A stretch of 64,000 nucleotides of DNA from Nesterenkonia populi (GCF_007994735.1 NZ_VOIL01000001.1:558001-622000); one strand, 5' to 3'; numbered from the stretch's first letter, positions 9,325-17,986 are shown. A program made the numbers and translations. The notes: generated by a model from the letters alone, not told the origin.

Positions 9325-9330
9325 CGGACC

Positions 9331-9336
9331 TAGTGT
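9331..9336 (+). promoter_or_regulatory. -10 box of ABC operon (leaderless)
   Basis: TAGTGT, 7 nt, then GTG 9344. This selects GTG 9344 over the in-frame GTG at 9335, which would lie within the promoter. Confidence 0.55.
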
Positions 9337-9343
9337 GGTTGCC

Positions 9344-10255
9344 GTGATCACAGCCGAGAACCTCACCAAGACCTACGGGGCCACCACCGCGGTGGACGGG
9401 ATCAGCTTCGCCCTGCAGCCCGGGCAGGTCACCGGCTTCCTGGGGCCCAACGGGTCCGGGAAGTCCACCACCATGCGGATGGCGGTCGGCCTGGACCGGC
9501 CCACGTCCGGCTCCATCACCGTCTGCGGGATGGAGTATGCGCGCCACCCAGCCCCCATCCGCAATGTGGGCGCGGTGCTCGACGCCGGCGCCGCCCATCC
9601 CGGCCGCACCGGCCGCGGGCACCTGAAGGCCCTCGCCGCCCCCTGCCGAATCCCCGCGGGCCGGGTCGAGGAGGTCATCGAGCTGACGGGCATGGGGCCG
9701 GCGGCGAACAAGCGGATCAGGCAGTACTCGCTGGGGATGAGCCAGCGCCTCGGGATCGCCGCCGCGCTCCTCGGGGACCCGGCGGCACTGGTCTTGGACG
9801 AGCCGGTCAACGGGCTGGACCCGGAAGGGGTCCGTTGGGTGCGGCAGCTCTGCCGGCAGTTCGCCGCCGAAGGGCGCACCGTGTTCGTCTCCTCCCACCT
9901 GATGAGCGAGATGGCCCAGACCGCCGACCACCTGATCGTGCTCGGCCGCGGTCGGATCCTCGCCGACGCACCCATGGGCGAGCTCATCAGCGACGGCGCG
10001 GAGCAGCGCACCCTCGTCCGTGCCGAGGAGGCCGCGACGCTGATGAACGCGCTCAGCGGCGAAGGCGTCACCCTGACATCCCTCGACACCGAGACCTTCG
10101 AGGTCAGCGGCGTCTGCCCCCGCATCATCGGCCGCCGCGCCCTGGACACCGGGGTGGTGCTCCACGAGCTCACCCCGCAGGAGACCTCGCTGGAGGACTC
10201 CTACATGAGGCTGACCGGAGAGCACGTCGAATACCGTTCAGGAGGAGCCGGATGA
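9344..10255 (+). CDS. ABC transporter ATP-binding protein
   Basis: ATPase subunit of 303 residues for an ABC-2 type exporter. Seen: Walker A GPNGSGKST, signature YSLGMSQRLGIAAALL, Walker B ALVLDEPVNGLDPEG, and a switch-His region (VFVSSHLMSEMAQ). The C-terminal about 90 residues form the accessory domain usual in DrrA/BcrA-like ATPases. The stop overlaps the permease start (ATGA). Linked to a sensor kinase and response regulator, an arrangement typical of antibiotic- or lipid-stress-responsive exporters. The substrate is unknown. Confidence 0.93.
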   Translation: MITAENLTKTYGATTAVDGISFALQPGQVTGFLGPNGSGKSTTMRMAVGLDRPTSGSITVCGMEYARHPAPIRNVGAVLDAGAAHPGRTGRGHLKALAAPCRIPAGRVEEVIELTGMGPAANKRIRQYSLGMSQRLGIAAALLGDPAALVLDEPVNGLDPEGVRWVRQLCRQFAAEGRTVFVSSHLMSEMAQTADHLIVLGRGRILADAPMGELISDGAEQRTLVRAEEAATLMNALSGEGVTLTSLDTETFEVSGVCPRIIGRRALDTGVVLHELTPQETSLEDSYMRLTGEHVEYRSGGAG

Positions 10256-11106
10256 GCCCCCACCGCACAGCCCGCGGCGTCCACGAGCCCGTCCGGCCCT
10301 TCACCCCTGATCCGGATCTGCCGGGGCTGACCTTCGGCGGGGCGCTGGTCTCCGAGCTGCGCAAGCTTGCCGCCCTGCGCACCGCGTGGTGGCTCACCGG
10401 CATCTCCGTCGGCCTGAGCGTGCTGCTGGCCGCGGCCGTCTCCTGGAGCTTCACCGGCGCGGCCGCCGAGGCCGAACTCGGCCACCCCAGCGACATCGCT
10501 GACGGCGCGATGGCCGGCACCTACTTCGCGATGATCCTGCTCGGTGCGCTCGCCGTCATCGCGGTCACCACCGAATACTCGACCGGCTCGATCCGCTCCG
10601 CCCTGACCGCGGTGCCCCGCAGGGGGATGCTCGCCGCCGCCAAACTGGTGGCGGTGCTGCTGATGACCGCGGCCGCCGCGGCCGTCATCGTCGGGATCAG
10701 CCACCTGACTGCGGCACTGATCACCGAGCAGCTGGGCGTCCTCGACGTCGTCGCCGACGGCACCGTGCCGATCATCTACGGGGCCAGCTGGCTGGCGATG
10801 ATCATCACCGCGGCCCTCGGGTTCGGACTGGGCCTGCTGCTGCGCTCCTCCGCCGGCGGGATTGTGGTGCTGGCGGTGCTGCTGTTCGTGATCGACCTGG
10901 CGCTGGCAGTGATGTATGGGGTCACCCAGGCTGACTGGGTGCAGTCGCTCTCCGAGTGGCACTACATGTTCTTCCTCAACGAGTTCGTCCGCCTCGGCGA
11001 CGAGCACCGTGAGGTGGGCAGGCCGGTCGCGATGCTCGGCATGCTCGTCTGGGCGGTCGTCCCGACCATCGCCGGCTGGATCCGATTCCTCCGCGCCGAT
11101 GCCTGA
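10252..11106 (+). CDS. ABC-2 type transporter permease
   Basis: Membrane partner (284 residues) of the preceding ATPase. An N-terminal cytoplasmic stretch ends in LVSELRKLAALRTAWWLTG, the amphipathic entry of ABC-2 permeases, followed by six hydrophobic segments. ATG at 10252 overlaps the ATPase stop and has AGGAGGAG upstream, so translation is coupled. The kinase gene follows after 11 nt. Confidence 0.88.
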   Translation: MSPHRTARGVHEPVRPFTPDPDLPGLTFGGALVSELRKLAALRTAWWLTGISVGLSVLLAAAVSWSFTGAAAEAELGHPSDIADGAMAGTYFAMILLGALAVIAVTTEYSTGSIRSALTAVPRRGMLAAAKLVAVLLMTAAAAAVIVGISHLTAALITEQLGVLDVVADGTVPIIYGASWLAMIITAALGFGLGLLLRSSAGGIVVLAVLLFVIDLALAVMYGVTQADWVQSLSEWHYMFFLNEFVRLGDEHREVGRPVAMLGMLVWAVVPTIAGWIRFLRADA

Positions 11107-11117
11107 TACTGGAGCCC

Positions 11118-12494
11118 ATGCCAGAGTCTGAGCGGCCGCCGCCGTCTCCCACCAGCGGGTTCGAGGAGCTCGCCCTCGTCCGGCGGCCCGGCATCCGCGG
11201 GTGGTTCCGACGCCACCCCCGGTGCATGAACGCCGCCGTCGTCGGGATCTACCTCTTCATCTCACTGTGGACCCTTCCGACCGCCGCCCTGGACATGGGG
11301 CAGAGCGCCTGGTGGCTGCTGCCCGGGCACCTGCTCATCGCCGCGCTGCTCTGCTTCCGGCACCGGTGGCCGCTGCTGGTGCTTCTCGCGGCTGGGCTGA
11401 CGGAGGCGGCGATGCTGGCCTTCTACCCCTGGAACGGCACCCAGATGCTCAGCGTCTGGTTCGCCGCCTACTGCATCGGCCTGCATCGTGGCCTGATCTG
11501 GGCGGTGGGCACCGGTGTGCCGGTCACGGTGTTCGGCTACGCCAGCTACGTCCGGCTGGACGCCTGGACTGCTGAGCACGGTCCGAGCTTCTGGCTGACC
11601 GATGTGTACATGGCGCCGACCGAGAACGTCATGGGTCTCGGAGCCGTCATCGTGGTGGTCCAGCTGTTCTCCACCGGCATCGCGGGAGCCATCGGCTCCG
11701 CGGTCCGCACCTCCCGCCGGCACGAGCAGGAGATGCTCGAGTGGGCCTCCCGCAGCCATGAGCTTGCGCAGGCGGCGGAGCGCAACCGGATCGCCCGGGA
11801 GATGCACGACGTCGTCGCCCATTCGCTGTCGGTGATGATCAGCCTGGCCGACGGGGCCAAAGTGGTCAGCCGCCGCGACCCCGGACGCGCCGAGGAGGTC
11901 CTCACTGAGCTGTCCTCCACCGGCCGAACCGCGCTGGCAGACATGCGGCGCGTCATCGGAGTGCTGAAGAAGGGGGAGGACGTCGGTGAGGCCCGCCGGC
12001 CCATGCGCGAGTCCCTCGAGGAGCTCTACGAAGGATTTCGGCAGGCCGGGCTGCCCCTGCGGGTACGCACCTCCGGTCCGCCGCTGCCGGAGGATGCCGC
12101 ATTCGGGCTCACGGTGCACCGCATCATCCAGGAATCGCTGACCAACGTGCTGCGATACGGGCGGCAGGTCACCGACGTCGAAGCCGCCGTCGAACATCTC
12201 CCCGGCACCACCGAGGAGGAATGGCAGCGCCTCGCCGAGGACGGATACAGCCAGAAGGAGGCCGAAGCGCTGGGGCTTGCCGGCCCGGCCCAGGTCATCA
12301 TCAGCATCACGGACGACGGCATTGTCGCCGACGCCGACGGTCCCCGCTCCTCGGTAGGATCCGGGTTGGGGATCCGCGGCATGCAGGAGCGCGCCGGGTT
12401 CTACAACGGGTCCGTGTGGGCCGGGCCCGGCAAGTACCGCGGGTGGACCGTCCGGGCGGTCCTCGAACCGCCCCAGAGGAGGAGAGACGCATGA
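11118..12494 (+). CDS. Sensor histidine kinase (DesK/NarL-system type)
   Basis: Membrane kinase of 458 residues. Four to five hydrophobic segments occupy about residues 37-200 without a large extracellular domain. The HisKA_3 dimerisation box AERNRIAREMHDVVAHSLS places the phospho-acceptor histidine at about residue 230. The ATP-binding domain shows QESLTNVLRYG (N-box) and GSGLGIRGMQERA (G-box). About 40 residues (LPGTTEEEWQRLAEDGYSQKEAEALG) interrupt the ATPase domain between N- and G-boxes, longer than usual. GGAG precedes ATG 11118; the stop overlaps the regulator's ATG. Expected to sense a membrane or ligand state connected with the exporter. Confidence 0.92.
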   Translation: MPESERPPPSPTSGFEELALVRRPGIRGWFRRHPRCMNAAVVGIYLFISLWTLPTAALDMGQSAWWLLPGHLLIAALLCFRHRWPLLVLLAAGLTEAAMLAFYPWNGTQMLSVWFAAYCIGLHRGLIWAVGTGVPVTVFGYASYVRLDAWTAEHGPSFWLTDVYMAPTENVMGLGAVIVVVQLFSTGIAGAIGSAVRTSRRHEQEMLEWASRSHELAQAAERNRIAREMHDVVAHSLSVMISLADGAKVVSRRDPGRAEEVLTELSSTGRTALADMRRVIGVLKKGEDVGEARRPMRESLEELYEGFRQAGLPLRVRTSGPPLPEDAAFGLTVHRIIQESLTNVLRYGRQVTDVEAAVEHLPGTTEEEWQRLAEDGYSQKEAEALGLAGPAQVIISITDDGIVADADGPRSSVGSGLGIRGMQERAGFYNGSVWAGPGKYRGWTVRAVLEPPQRRRDA

Positions 12495-13240
12495 GCATCA
12501 GAGTCGCGCTCGTGGACGACCAGCACCTGCTGCGAATGGGGTTCCGGCTGATCCTCGAAGGCGAGGAGGACCTGCAGGTGGTGGGGGAGGCGGCCGACGG
12601 CGCCGAAGCCCTCGAACTGCTCGGCCAGCTCGGAGGGGAGATCCCCGACGTGGTGCTCATGGACGTGCGCATGCCCCGGATGGACGGAATCGAAGCCACC
12701 GCCAGAGTGGTCGAGCAGCACCCCGACACCAAGGTCATCATCCTCACCACCTTCGACCTCGACGAGTACGCGTTCTCCGGGCTGCAGGCCGGGGCCAGCG
12801 CGTTCCTCCTCAAAGACGTGGAGCCCGCCGCCCTGGTGGAGGCGGTGCGGACCGTCGCCAACGGGGACGCCGTCGTGGCCCCACGCATCACCCAGCGCCT
12901 CCTCGAGGTCTATCTCCGCAGAGGGCAGCCCGACGCCGCAGCGGCCGCGCCCGTCCGCAGAGAGCCCGCGGCCGAGCCTGATCAAGCGGCGCCCTGCGGG
13001 GAGGACATCGCCCGCGCCCTCAACGACGGCGTCCCCCGTGAGCCGCTCACCCAGCGGGAGACCGAGGTGCTCTTCGCCGTCGCCGAAGGGCTCTCCAACG
13101 CGGAGATCGCCGGCCGGCTCTTCCTCTCCGAAGCCACCGTGAAGACCCACGTGCGCCGCATTCTCACCAAGCTTCAGCTGCGTGACCGGGTCCAGGCGGT
13201 CGTGTACGTCTATCAAGCCGGCCTCCTCAGCGCTGAGTAG
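12491..13240 (+). CDS. NarL/FixJ-family response regulator
   Basis: Regulator of 249 residues. The receiver domain carries the phospho-acceptor Asp58 in VVLMDVRMPRMDGIEA plus the conserved TT/K positions (ILTTFDLDEYAF, LLKDVEPAAL). A Pro/Ala-rich linker of about 45 residues leads to a LuxR-type HTH (LTQRETEVLFAVAEGLSNAEIAG...VKTHVRRILTKL). Translation is coupled to the kinase by ATGA. Its TAG stop is also the first three bases of the next gene's -10 hexamer. Confidence 0.94.
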   Translation: MSIRVALVDDQHLLRMGFRLILEGEEDLQVVGEAADGAEALELLGQLGGEIPDVVLMDVRMPRMDGIEATARVVEQHPDTKVIILTTFDLDEYAFSGLQAGASAFLLKDVEPAALVEAVRTVANGDAVVAPRITQRLLEVYLRRGQPDAAAAAPVRREPAAEPDQAAPCGEDIARALNDGVPREPLTQRETEVLFAVAEGLSNAEIAGRLFLSEATVKTHVRRILTKLQLRDRVQAVVYVYQAGLLSAE

Positions 13241-13243
13241 GCT
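13238..13243 (+). promoter_or_regulatory. -10 box of M18 aminopeptidase (leaderless), overlapping a stop codon
   Basis: TAGGCT, 7 nt, then ATG 13251. The TAG of the hexamer is the stop codon of the response regulator. Confidence 0.6.
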
Positions 13244-13250
13244 GGTCACC

Positions 13251-14537
13251 ATGACGATGAGCGCTGACCAGCTGGTGGCTGACCTCGGAGAGTTCGTGAC
13301 GGCCTCGCCGTCCTCCTACCACGCTGCCGAGGAGACCGCCCGGCGGCTCGCAGCAGCCGGATACACACAGCTCGGCGAGCACCAGGACTGGGGCCGGATG
13401 CGGCCCGGCGGGAAGTATGTGGTGGTCCGCGACGGCGCCGTCATCGCCTGGGCCGTGCCCGGGGACGCCGTCCCCACGGCCCCGGTGCGGATCCTCGGCG
13501 CCCACACCGACTCCCCCGGGTTCAAGCTCAAGCCCGCCCCCACCGTCGCCAGGCACGGATGGGTCCAGGCCGGGGTTGAGGTCTACGGGGGCCCGCTGCT
13601 GAACTCCTGGCTGGACAGGGAGCTGCGCCTCGCCGGCCGGATGGTCTTCAGCGACGGCAGCGAACGCACCGTCGACACCGGCCCGGTTGCCCGCATCCCC
13701 CAGCTCGCCATCCACCTGGACCGGCAGGTCAACGACGGCCTCAAGCTCGGCAAGCAGCAGCACACCCAGCCGATCCTCGCGCTCGCCGCCGACGGGGCGA
13801 CCGACGTTCTGGACATGATCGCCCGCTCCGCCGGCATGAGCGGCGAGGAGGTGGACGGGTACGACATTGTGGTCGCCGACGCCCAGGCGCCCGCCCGGTT
13901 CGGGGCACGGGAGGAGTTCCTCGCCTCCGGCCGGCTGGACAACCTCTCCTCCGTGCACGCTGGGCTGGCGGCCCTCGAGCAGCTCGCCGGGCGGAGCCTC
14001 ACCGGTGCCATCCCGATGCTGGCCGCCTTTGACCACGAGGAGGTCGGCTCCGGCTCCCGCTCCGGCGCGGCCGGCCCGTTCCTGGAAGAGGTGCTGGACC
14101 GGATCTACGCCGGGCTGGGCGCCGCCCCGGACGAGCGGGCCCGGGCGATGCACAGCTCCTGGCACGTCAGCTCCGACGCCGGCCATGCAGTGCACCCCAA
14201 CTACCCGGAGCGGCATGACCCGGCCAATCGTCCTCTGCTCAACGGGGGCCCGCTGCTGAAGATCAACGCCAACCAGCGCTACACCACCGACGCCCGCGGC
14301 ACCGCCATGTGGGCCCGCACCTGCCGGGACGCAGGCGTCCCGTTCCAGGAGTTCGTCTCCAGCAACGACGTTCCCTGCGGCTCCACCATCGGCCCGATCA
14401 CCGCAACCCGCCTGGGCATCAGCACCGTCGACGTCGGCATCCCCCTGCTCAGCATGCACTCAGCCCGCGAGATGTGCGGAGCCGAGGACATCGCGCACCT
14501 CCGCGATGCCGTCAGCAGTTTTTTCAGCGGGGCCTGA
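13251..14537 (+). CDS. M18 family aminopeptidase
   Basis: Cytoplasmic dizinc aminopeptidase of 428 residues that removes N-terminal (often acidic) residues. Visible metal-site motifs are GAHTDSPGFKLKP, DNLSSVHAGL, FDHEEVGSGSRSGA (catalytic Glu and Zn ligand) and the C-terminal SMHSAREMCGAED. Length matches the family. Start at ATG 13251 is fixed by the adjacent -10 box. It is the last gene before the ribosomal protein operon and is monocistronic as far as can be seen. Confidence 0.93.
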   Translation: MTMSADQLVADLGEFVTASPSSYHAAEETARRLAAAGYTQLGEHQDWGRMRPGGKYVVVRDGAVIAWAVPGDAVPTAPVRILGAHTDSPGFKLKPAPTVARHGWVQAGVEVYGGPLLNSWLDRELRLAGRMVFSDGSERTVDTGPVARIPQLAIHLDRQVNDGLKLGKQQHTQPILALAADGATDVLDMIARSAGMSGEEVDGYDIVVADAQAPARFGAREEFLASGRLDNLSSVHAGLAALEQLAGRSLTGAIPMLAAFDHEEVGSGSRSGAAGPFLEEVLDRIYAGLGAAPDERARAMHSSWHVSSDAGHAVHPNYPERHDPANRPLLNGGPLLKINANQRYTTDARGTAMWARTCRDAGVPFQEFVSSNDVPCGSTIGPITATRLGISTVDVGIPLLSMHSAREMCGAEDIAHLRDAVSSFFSGA

Positions 14538-14543
14538 GTGCCG

Positions 14544-14549
14544 TAAGAT
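14544..14549 (+). promoter_or_regulatory. -10 box of rpsF operon
   Basis: TAAGAT lies 7 nt after the aminopeptidase stop. Transcription from here would give a leader of roughly 85-90 nt that contains two hairpins before the AAGGAGGTG site of rpsF. Confidence 0.5.
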
Positions 14550-14558
14550 AGCTGAGTT

Positions 14559-14576
14559 GTGCGCTTCAGAGCGCAC
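14559..14576 (+). promoter_or_regulatory. rpsF leader hairpin 1
   Basis: GTGCGCT-TCAG-AGCGCAC, a perfect 7-bp stem with a 4-nt loop, a few bases from the predicted mRNA 5' end. No U-run follows, so it is not a conventional terminator. Confidence 0.55.
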
Positions 14577-14594
14577 GAACGCATCGAACCTCCT

Positions 14595-14613
14595 GTGACG
14601 GAAGTCCCGTCAC
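14595..14613 (+). promoter_or_regulatory. rpsF leader hairpin 2
   Basis: GTGACGG-AAGTC-CCGTCAC, a perfect 7-bp stem with a 5-nt loop, about 10 nt before the AAGGAGGTG ribosome site. rpsF leaders in several phyla carry an S6:S18-binding hairpin with a conserved CCG; a CCG is present here, but equivalence is not established. Confidence 0.55.
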
Positions 14614-14641
14614 CGCAAGACCGAAGGAGGTGGGTTCACAC

Positions 14642-14941
14642 ATGCGTCACTACGAACTGATGGTGATCGTCGACCCCGAGGTTGACGAGCGCACCGTTGA
14701 GCCGACTCTGGGCAAGTACATGGAGCTCGTGAAGAAGAACGAGGGCACCGTGGACAAGATTGATGTCTGGGGCCGTCGCCAGCTCGCCTACGAGATCGAC
14801 AAGAAGACTGAGGGCATCTACGCCGTCGTCGACTTCCACTCCAACCCTGAGACGGCCAAGGAGCTTGACCGTCTGCTGCGCCTGAACGAGACCATCGTGC
14901 GCACCAAGATCACCCGTCCCGAAGAGATGAAGATCGCCTGA
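14642..14941 (+). CDS. rpsF: 30S ribosomal protein bS6
   Basis: Protein of 99 residues in the small-subunit platform, binding S18 and 16S rRNA. The sequence [16 protein letters not shown] and the later [21 protein letters not shown] are characteristic. Start is ATG 14642 behind AAGGAGGTG; a GTG at 14630 is in frame but lies on the ribosome site. First gene of the conserved rpsF-ssb-rpsR-rplI operon. Confidence 0.98.
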   Translation: MRHYELMVIVDPEVDERTVEPTLGKYMELVKKNEGTVDKIDVWGRRQLAYEIDKKTEGIYAVVDFHSNPETAKELDRLLRLNETIVRTKITRPEEMKIA

Positions 14942-15007
14942 CGATCTTCGTGGCTCTCCGCCGCTGGTACTCAACCGAATTCGGATACATCACTCTGAGG
15001 AGAAATC

Positions 15008-15580
15008 ATGGCCAATGAAACCATCATCACCGTCGTCGGGAACCTGACTGCTGACCCGGAGCTGCGCTTCACCCCTTCGGGTGCGGCCGTCTCCAACTTT
15101 GTCATCGCTTCCACTCCCCGGTACTTCGACCGCCAGGCCAACGAGTTCAAGGACGGCGAGACTCTGTTCGTCCGCTGCTCGCTGTGGCGCGAGGCGGCGG
15201 AGAATGCCGCGGAGTCGCTGACCAAGGGAACCCGTGTGGTCGCCCAGGGCCGCCTGAAGGCCCGCTCCTTCCAGACCAAGGAGGGCGAGAACCGGACCAG
15301 CTGGGAGCTCGACGTCGATGAGATCGGGCCTTCGCTGCGCTTCGCCACCATGCAGGTCAACCGTCAGCCGGGAGGCGGCGGCAACCGCGGCGGCGGCGGT
15401 GGCGGCTTCGGAGGCGGTCCCTCCGGAGGCTTCGGCGGCGACTCCTACGGCGGCGGCCAGCAGAGCTCCGGCAGCTGGGGCTCCGGCCCGGGGGGCGGGC
15501 AGCAGCCCGACCCATGGGGCGGCCAGCCCTCCACCGGAGGCGGCTGGGAGACCCCCAGCAACGACGAACCACCATTCTGA
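15008..15580 (+). CDS. ssb: Single-stranded DNA-binding protein
   Basis: OB-fold protein of 190 residues that coats single-stranded DNA in replication and repair. The N-terminal 110 residues show the OB core ([33 protein letters not shown], then [30 protein letters not shown]). A long Gly-rich linker follows, and the tail SNDEPPF is the acidic tip that recruits partner proteins. GAGGAG precedes the ATG. Its place between rpsF and rpsR is conserved. Confidence 0.98.
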   Translation: MANETIITVVGNLTADPELRFTPSGAAVSNFVIASTPRYFDRQANEFKDGETLFVRCSLWREAAENAAESLTKGTRVVAQGRLKARSFQTKEGENRTSWELDVDEIGPSLRFATMQVNRQPGGGGNRGGGGGGFGGGPSGGFGGDSYGGGQQSSGSWGSGPGGGQQPDPWGGQPSTGGGWETPSNDEPPF

Positions 15581-15640
15581 TCAATCACCATCCCGCGCCC
15601 ACCCGGGCTGCGGGCTCCATCAAGGAAAAGGAGCACCACG

Positions 15641-15886
15641 ATGGCTGGCAAGGCTGACACCAAGAAGCCCATCAAGCCGAAGGCGAACCCGCTCAAGGCT
15701 GCTGACATCACCCACATCGACTACAAGGACACCGCTCTGCTGCGGAAGTTCATCTCCGACCGGGGCAAGATCCGTGCTCGCCGCGTCACCGGCGTGAGCG
15801 TGCAGGAGCAGCGCAAGATCGCGCAGGCCATCAAGAACGCCCGCGAGATGGCCCTGCTGCCCTACGCCGGCGCAGGCCGCGGCTGA
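15641..15886 (+). CDS. rpsR: 30S ribosomal protein bS18
   Basis: Protein of 81 residues with the conserved block [27 protein letters not shown], the rRNA- and S6-binding core. It has no cysteine, so it is the zinc-free form. AAGGAG precedes the ATG. Operon member between ssb and rplI. Confidence 0.98.
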   Translation: MAGKADTKKPIKPKANPLKAADITHIDYKDTALLRKFISDRGKIRARRVTGVSVQEQRKIAQAIKNAREMALLPYAGAGRG

Positions 15887-15915
15887 GTCCGACTGAGGAA
15901 GGAAAGGAACAACCA

Positions 15916-16371
15916 ATGGCAAAGCTCATCCTGACTCAGGAAGTGACCGGACTCGGCGCCGCAGGCGACGTCGTGGAGGTCAAGGACGGCTACGCGCGCA
16001 ACTACCTGCTGCCCCGCGGCTACGCGATGACGTGGTCCAAGGGCGGCGAGAAGGACGTGGAGCGCCTTCGCGCAGCACGTCAGGCCCGCGAGATCGCCAC
16101 TGTTGAGGAGGCCCAGGCCCTGGCTGAGAAGCTGCAGGCCAACCCCGTCAGCATCCAGGTGAAGACCGGCGAGTCCGGCCGCCTGTTCGGCACCGTGGGT
16201 CCTGCTCAGATCGCTGAGGCTGTGGAGGCCGCAGGCCTCGGCAGCATCGACAAGCGCACGGTGGAGATCCCCGAGCGGATCAAGGCCACCGGAAGCTACG
16301 CCGCCACGGTGAAGCTGCACGCTGATGTGACCGCGGCACTGGATCTGAATGTGATCCCCGCCGGCAAGTAG
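15916..16371 (+). CDS. rplI: 50S ribosomal protein bL9
   Basis: Elongated ribosomal protein of 151 residues. The N-terminal domain shows [35 protein letters not shown], the L9 signature; the long connecting helix and C-terminal rRNA-binding domain follow at normal length. Last gene of the rpsF operon; convergent with the condensation-domain gene, with a long inverted repeat between them. Confidence 0.98.
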   Translation: MAKLILTQEVTGLGAAGDVVEVKDGYARNYLLPRGYAMTWSKGGEKDVERLRAARQAREIATVEEAQALAEKLQANPVSIQVKTGESGRLFGTVGPAQIAEAVEAAGLGSIDKRTVEIPERIKATGSYAATVKLHADVTAALDLNVIPAGK

Positions 16372-16386
16372 GCGTCACCCCGCAGC

Positions 16387-16434
16387 CAGGGCCCCGGGCC
16401 GGGCTTCCGTCAGGGAGCCTGCTCCGGGGCCCTG
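16387..16434. terminator. Inverted repeat between rplI and the convergent gene
   Basis: CAGGGCCCCGG (16387-16397) and CCGGGGCCCTG (16424-16434) form a perfect 11-bp stem with a 26-nt loop spanning the 3' ends of the two convergent genes. There is no T-run; a bidirectional, GC-rich termination structure is plausible. Confidence 0.5.
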
Positions 16435-17897
16435 CTGCGTCCGGCGGGCTTCCGCATCCCTTCCAGGGGGCCGCGGAGCCCGTAGACGAGTCCGGCCAGC
16501 CAGGTGCGCATGGCCCGGCGGGCCTGCCGGGTGTCCGGGTAGCGGCACCGCAGGTGCATCCCCGATTCGTTGATGACGAACCACACCATGACCCCGTCGG
16601 TGCGGATCATCGCAGAGACGTGCTGGGGATGCAGGTCCTCCGGCACGTTCACCGGCAGCTTCCGGTGGTCCAACCAGGACATCGCGAACATCCCAGGGTC
16701 CTGCGGCATGCCCCCGTAGGGCCGCATGATCGGCGCGAGCGGGTGGGAGCCCAGGCGCACGGCCTCCTTCACCGCCGCATAGCAGGCATGATAATCCGGG
16801 TCTGCGGATTCGATCACCGAATTGGTGATGAACCAGCCCACCGCGTCATACCAGCGCGCATCATAGCGGGAGTGGACCGGGAACACGGCCCGGAGCGGCT
16901 CGCCGACCAGCTCGTGCGCGAGCTTGGTCATGACGGAGACGGCGACGGCGATCAGCCGTACGCCCTTCTCCTTGGCGTGGGCCTCCACGTCGGCGAGCTC
17001 CTCGGCGTCGAAGACATCCCGCACCTCCACCACCTCGGGGGCCGGGGAGGAGCCCCCGAGGTCCAGGGGAAAGGTCGGCATGGCTCCGCCGCCGGAGTCC
17101 AGGATCTCCCGCCAGCGTGCCACGATCTCAGCCGGAGGGAACGGCCGGGCCTCCAGGGCCGCCGAGTGCACCGAGAAGGACTCCGCCGGGGGCAGCGCCT
17201 CCCCGGGGGAGCGGCCGGCGAGCAGGTCCTCCACAGCGGCCGAGAGGTCTCGCATCAGCACCAGCAGGCTCCACGCGTCCACATGGGAATGGTCGGAGCC
17301 GATGACGACCTGGGGCGGGCCGCCGTCGGCGGTCTCCTCGATCAGGCAGAGCCGGTGGGAGGGTCGGGCGAATGGGTCGCAGACTGCGTCGAAGTGGGAG
17401 CGGAGAGCGCTCCGGATCTCTTCGGCGGTCAGCGACGGCACCTGCTGGACAGCGATGCCCGCAGCGTCGTGATGGCCTGTGCGCTCGGGCTGCGGGGGCA
17501 GAGGCTCAGCGGGGCTGAGCGGCTCCCAGGCCCCGCCGAGAACCTCCACAGGGGTGAGCTCCAACTCTGTGTCCGGGCCCCCGCAGACCGGGCTGGCGTC
17601 GTCGCGCCTCTTGGAGGGGGCGCCCGGCTGCTTCCAGCCGAAGACGCTCCGCAGGGCGCCGTGCCGAGCGATCACCGCATGCCAGGCCTCCGCGACCGTC
17701 TCCCGGGAGGCATGCACCGGAAGCCGGAACGCCGCCGCCATCCAGGACCCCGGGCGGGAGCCGAAGCTGACGTGCCGGTCTTGGTCGAACGATACCGGAA
17801 TCCGCTGCCCGGGCTCTGCGGCCTCCTGCACGGTCAGGCTGTAGCTGAGCAGCCGACCGGCCTGCACGTGCATCTGGGAGACATTGGTGAGCCGCAT
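16410..17897 (-). CDS. Stand-alone condensation-domain (HxxxD) acyltransferase-like protein
   Basis: Protein of 495 residues with the fold of NRPS condensation domains and Pap acyltransferases. The active-site motif appears as HSHVDAW in VVIGSDHSHVDAWSLLVLMRDL (second His-x-x-x-Asp retained, first position Ser in place of the common HH). A DAVGWFITN segment matches the later latch/DFG-like region. No carrier or adenylation domains are adjacent, so it probably acts as a free acyl- or aminoacyl-transferase; its substrate is unknown. ATG 17897 is 7 nt after TAGACT. Divergent from an alpha/beta hydrolase gene, which may act in the same pathway. Confidence 0.8.
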   Translation of the reverse strand: MRLTNVSQMHVQAGRLLSYSLTVQEAAEPGQRIPVSFDQDRHVSFGSRPGSWMAAAFRLPVHASRETVAEAWHAVIARHGALRSVFGWKQPGAPSKRRDDASPVCGGPDTELELTPVEVLGGAWEPLSPAEPLPPQPERTGHHDAAGIAVQQVPSLTAEEIRSALRSHFDAVCDPFARPSHRLCLIEETADGGPPQVVIGSDHSHVDAWSLLVLMRDLSAAVEDLLAGRSPGEALPPAESFSVHSAALEARPFPPAEIVARWREILDSGGGAMPTFPLDLGGSSPAPEVVEVRDVFDAEELADVEAHAKEKGVRLIAVAVSVMTKLAHELVGEPLRAVFPVHSRYDARWYDAVGWFITNSVIESADPDYHACYAAVKEAVRLGSHPLAPIMRPYGGMPQDPGMFAMSWLDHRKLPVNVPEDLHPQHVSAMIRTDGVMVWFVINESGMHLRCRYPDTRQARRAMRTWLAGLVYGLRGPLEGMRKPAGRSRAPEQAP

Positions 17898-17904
17898 GAG
17901 GCGT

Positions 17905-17910
17905 AGTCTA
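17905..17910 (-). promoter_or_regulatory. -10 box of condensation-domain gene (leaderless)
   Basis: TAGACT, 7 nt, then ATG 17897. Confidence 0.6.
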
Positions 17911-17912
17911 GG

Positions 17913-17924
17913 TTTCAGCTGAAA
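17913..17924. promoter_or_regulatory. Palindrome upstream of condensation-domain gene
   Basis: TTTCAGCTGAAA is a perfect 12-bp palindrome in the spacer just upstream of the -10 box. Two direct copies of CGCCGGTT (17933-17940 and 17948-17955) follow in the divergent interval. It looks like an operator; the regulator is unknown. Confidence 0.4.
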
Positions 17925-17969
17925 ACCGAAAGCGCCGGTTGTATGAACGCCGGTTTAACAGATGAGCAA

Positions 17970-17982
17970 GAGGTGACCTCTC
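17970..17982. promoter_or_regulatory. Palindrome before hydrolase start
   Basis: AGAGGT-G-ACCTCT ends 4 nt before the GTG of the hydrolase. It could be an operator or an RNA hairpin that limits initiation; no other ribosome site is evident. Confidence 0.35.
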
Positions 17983-17986
17983 ACCC

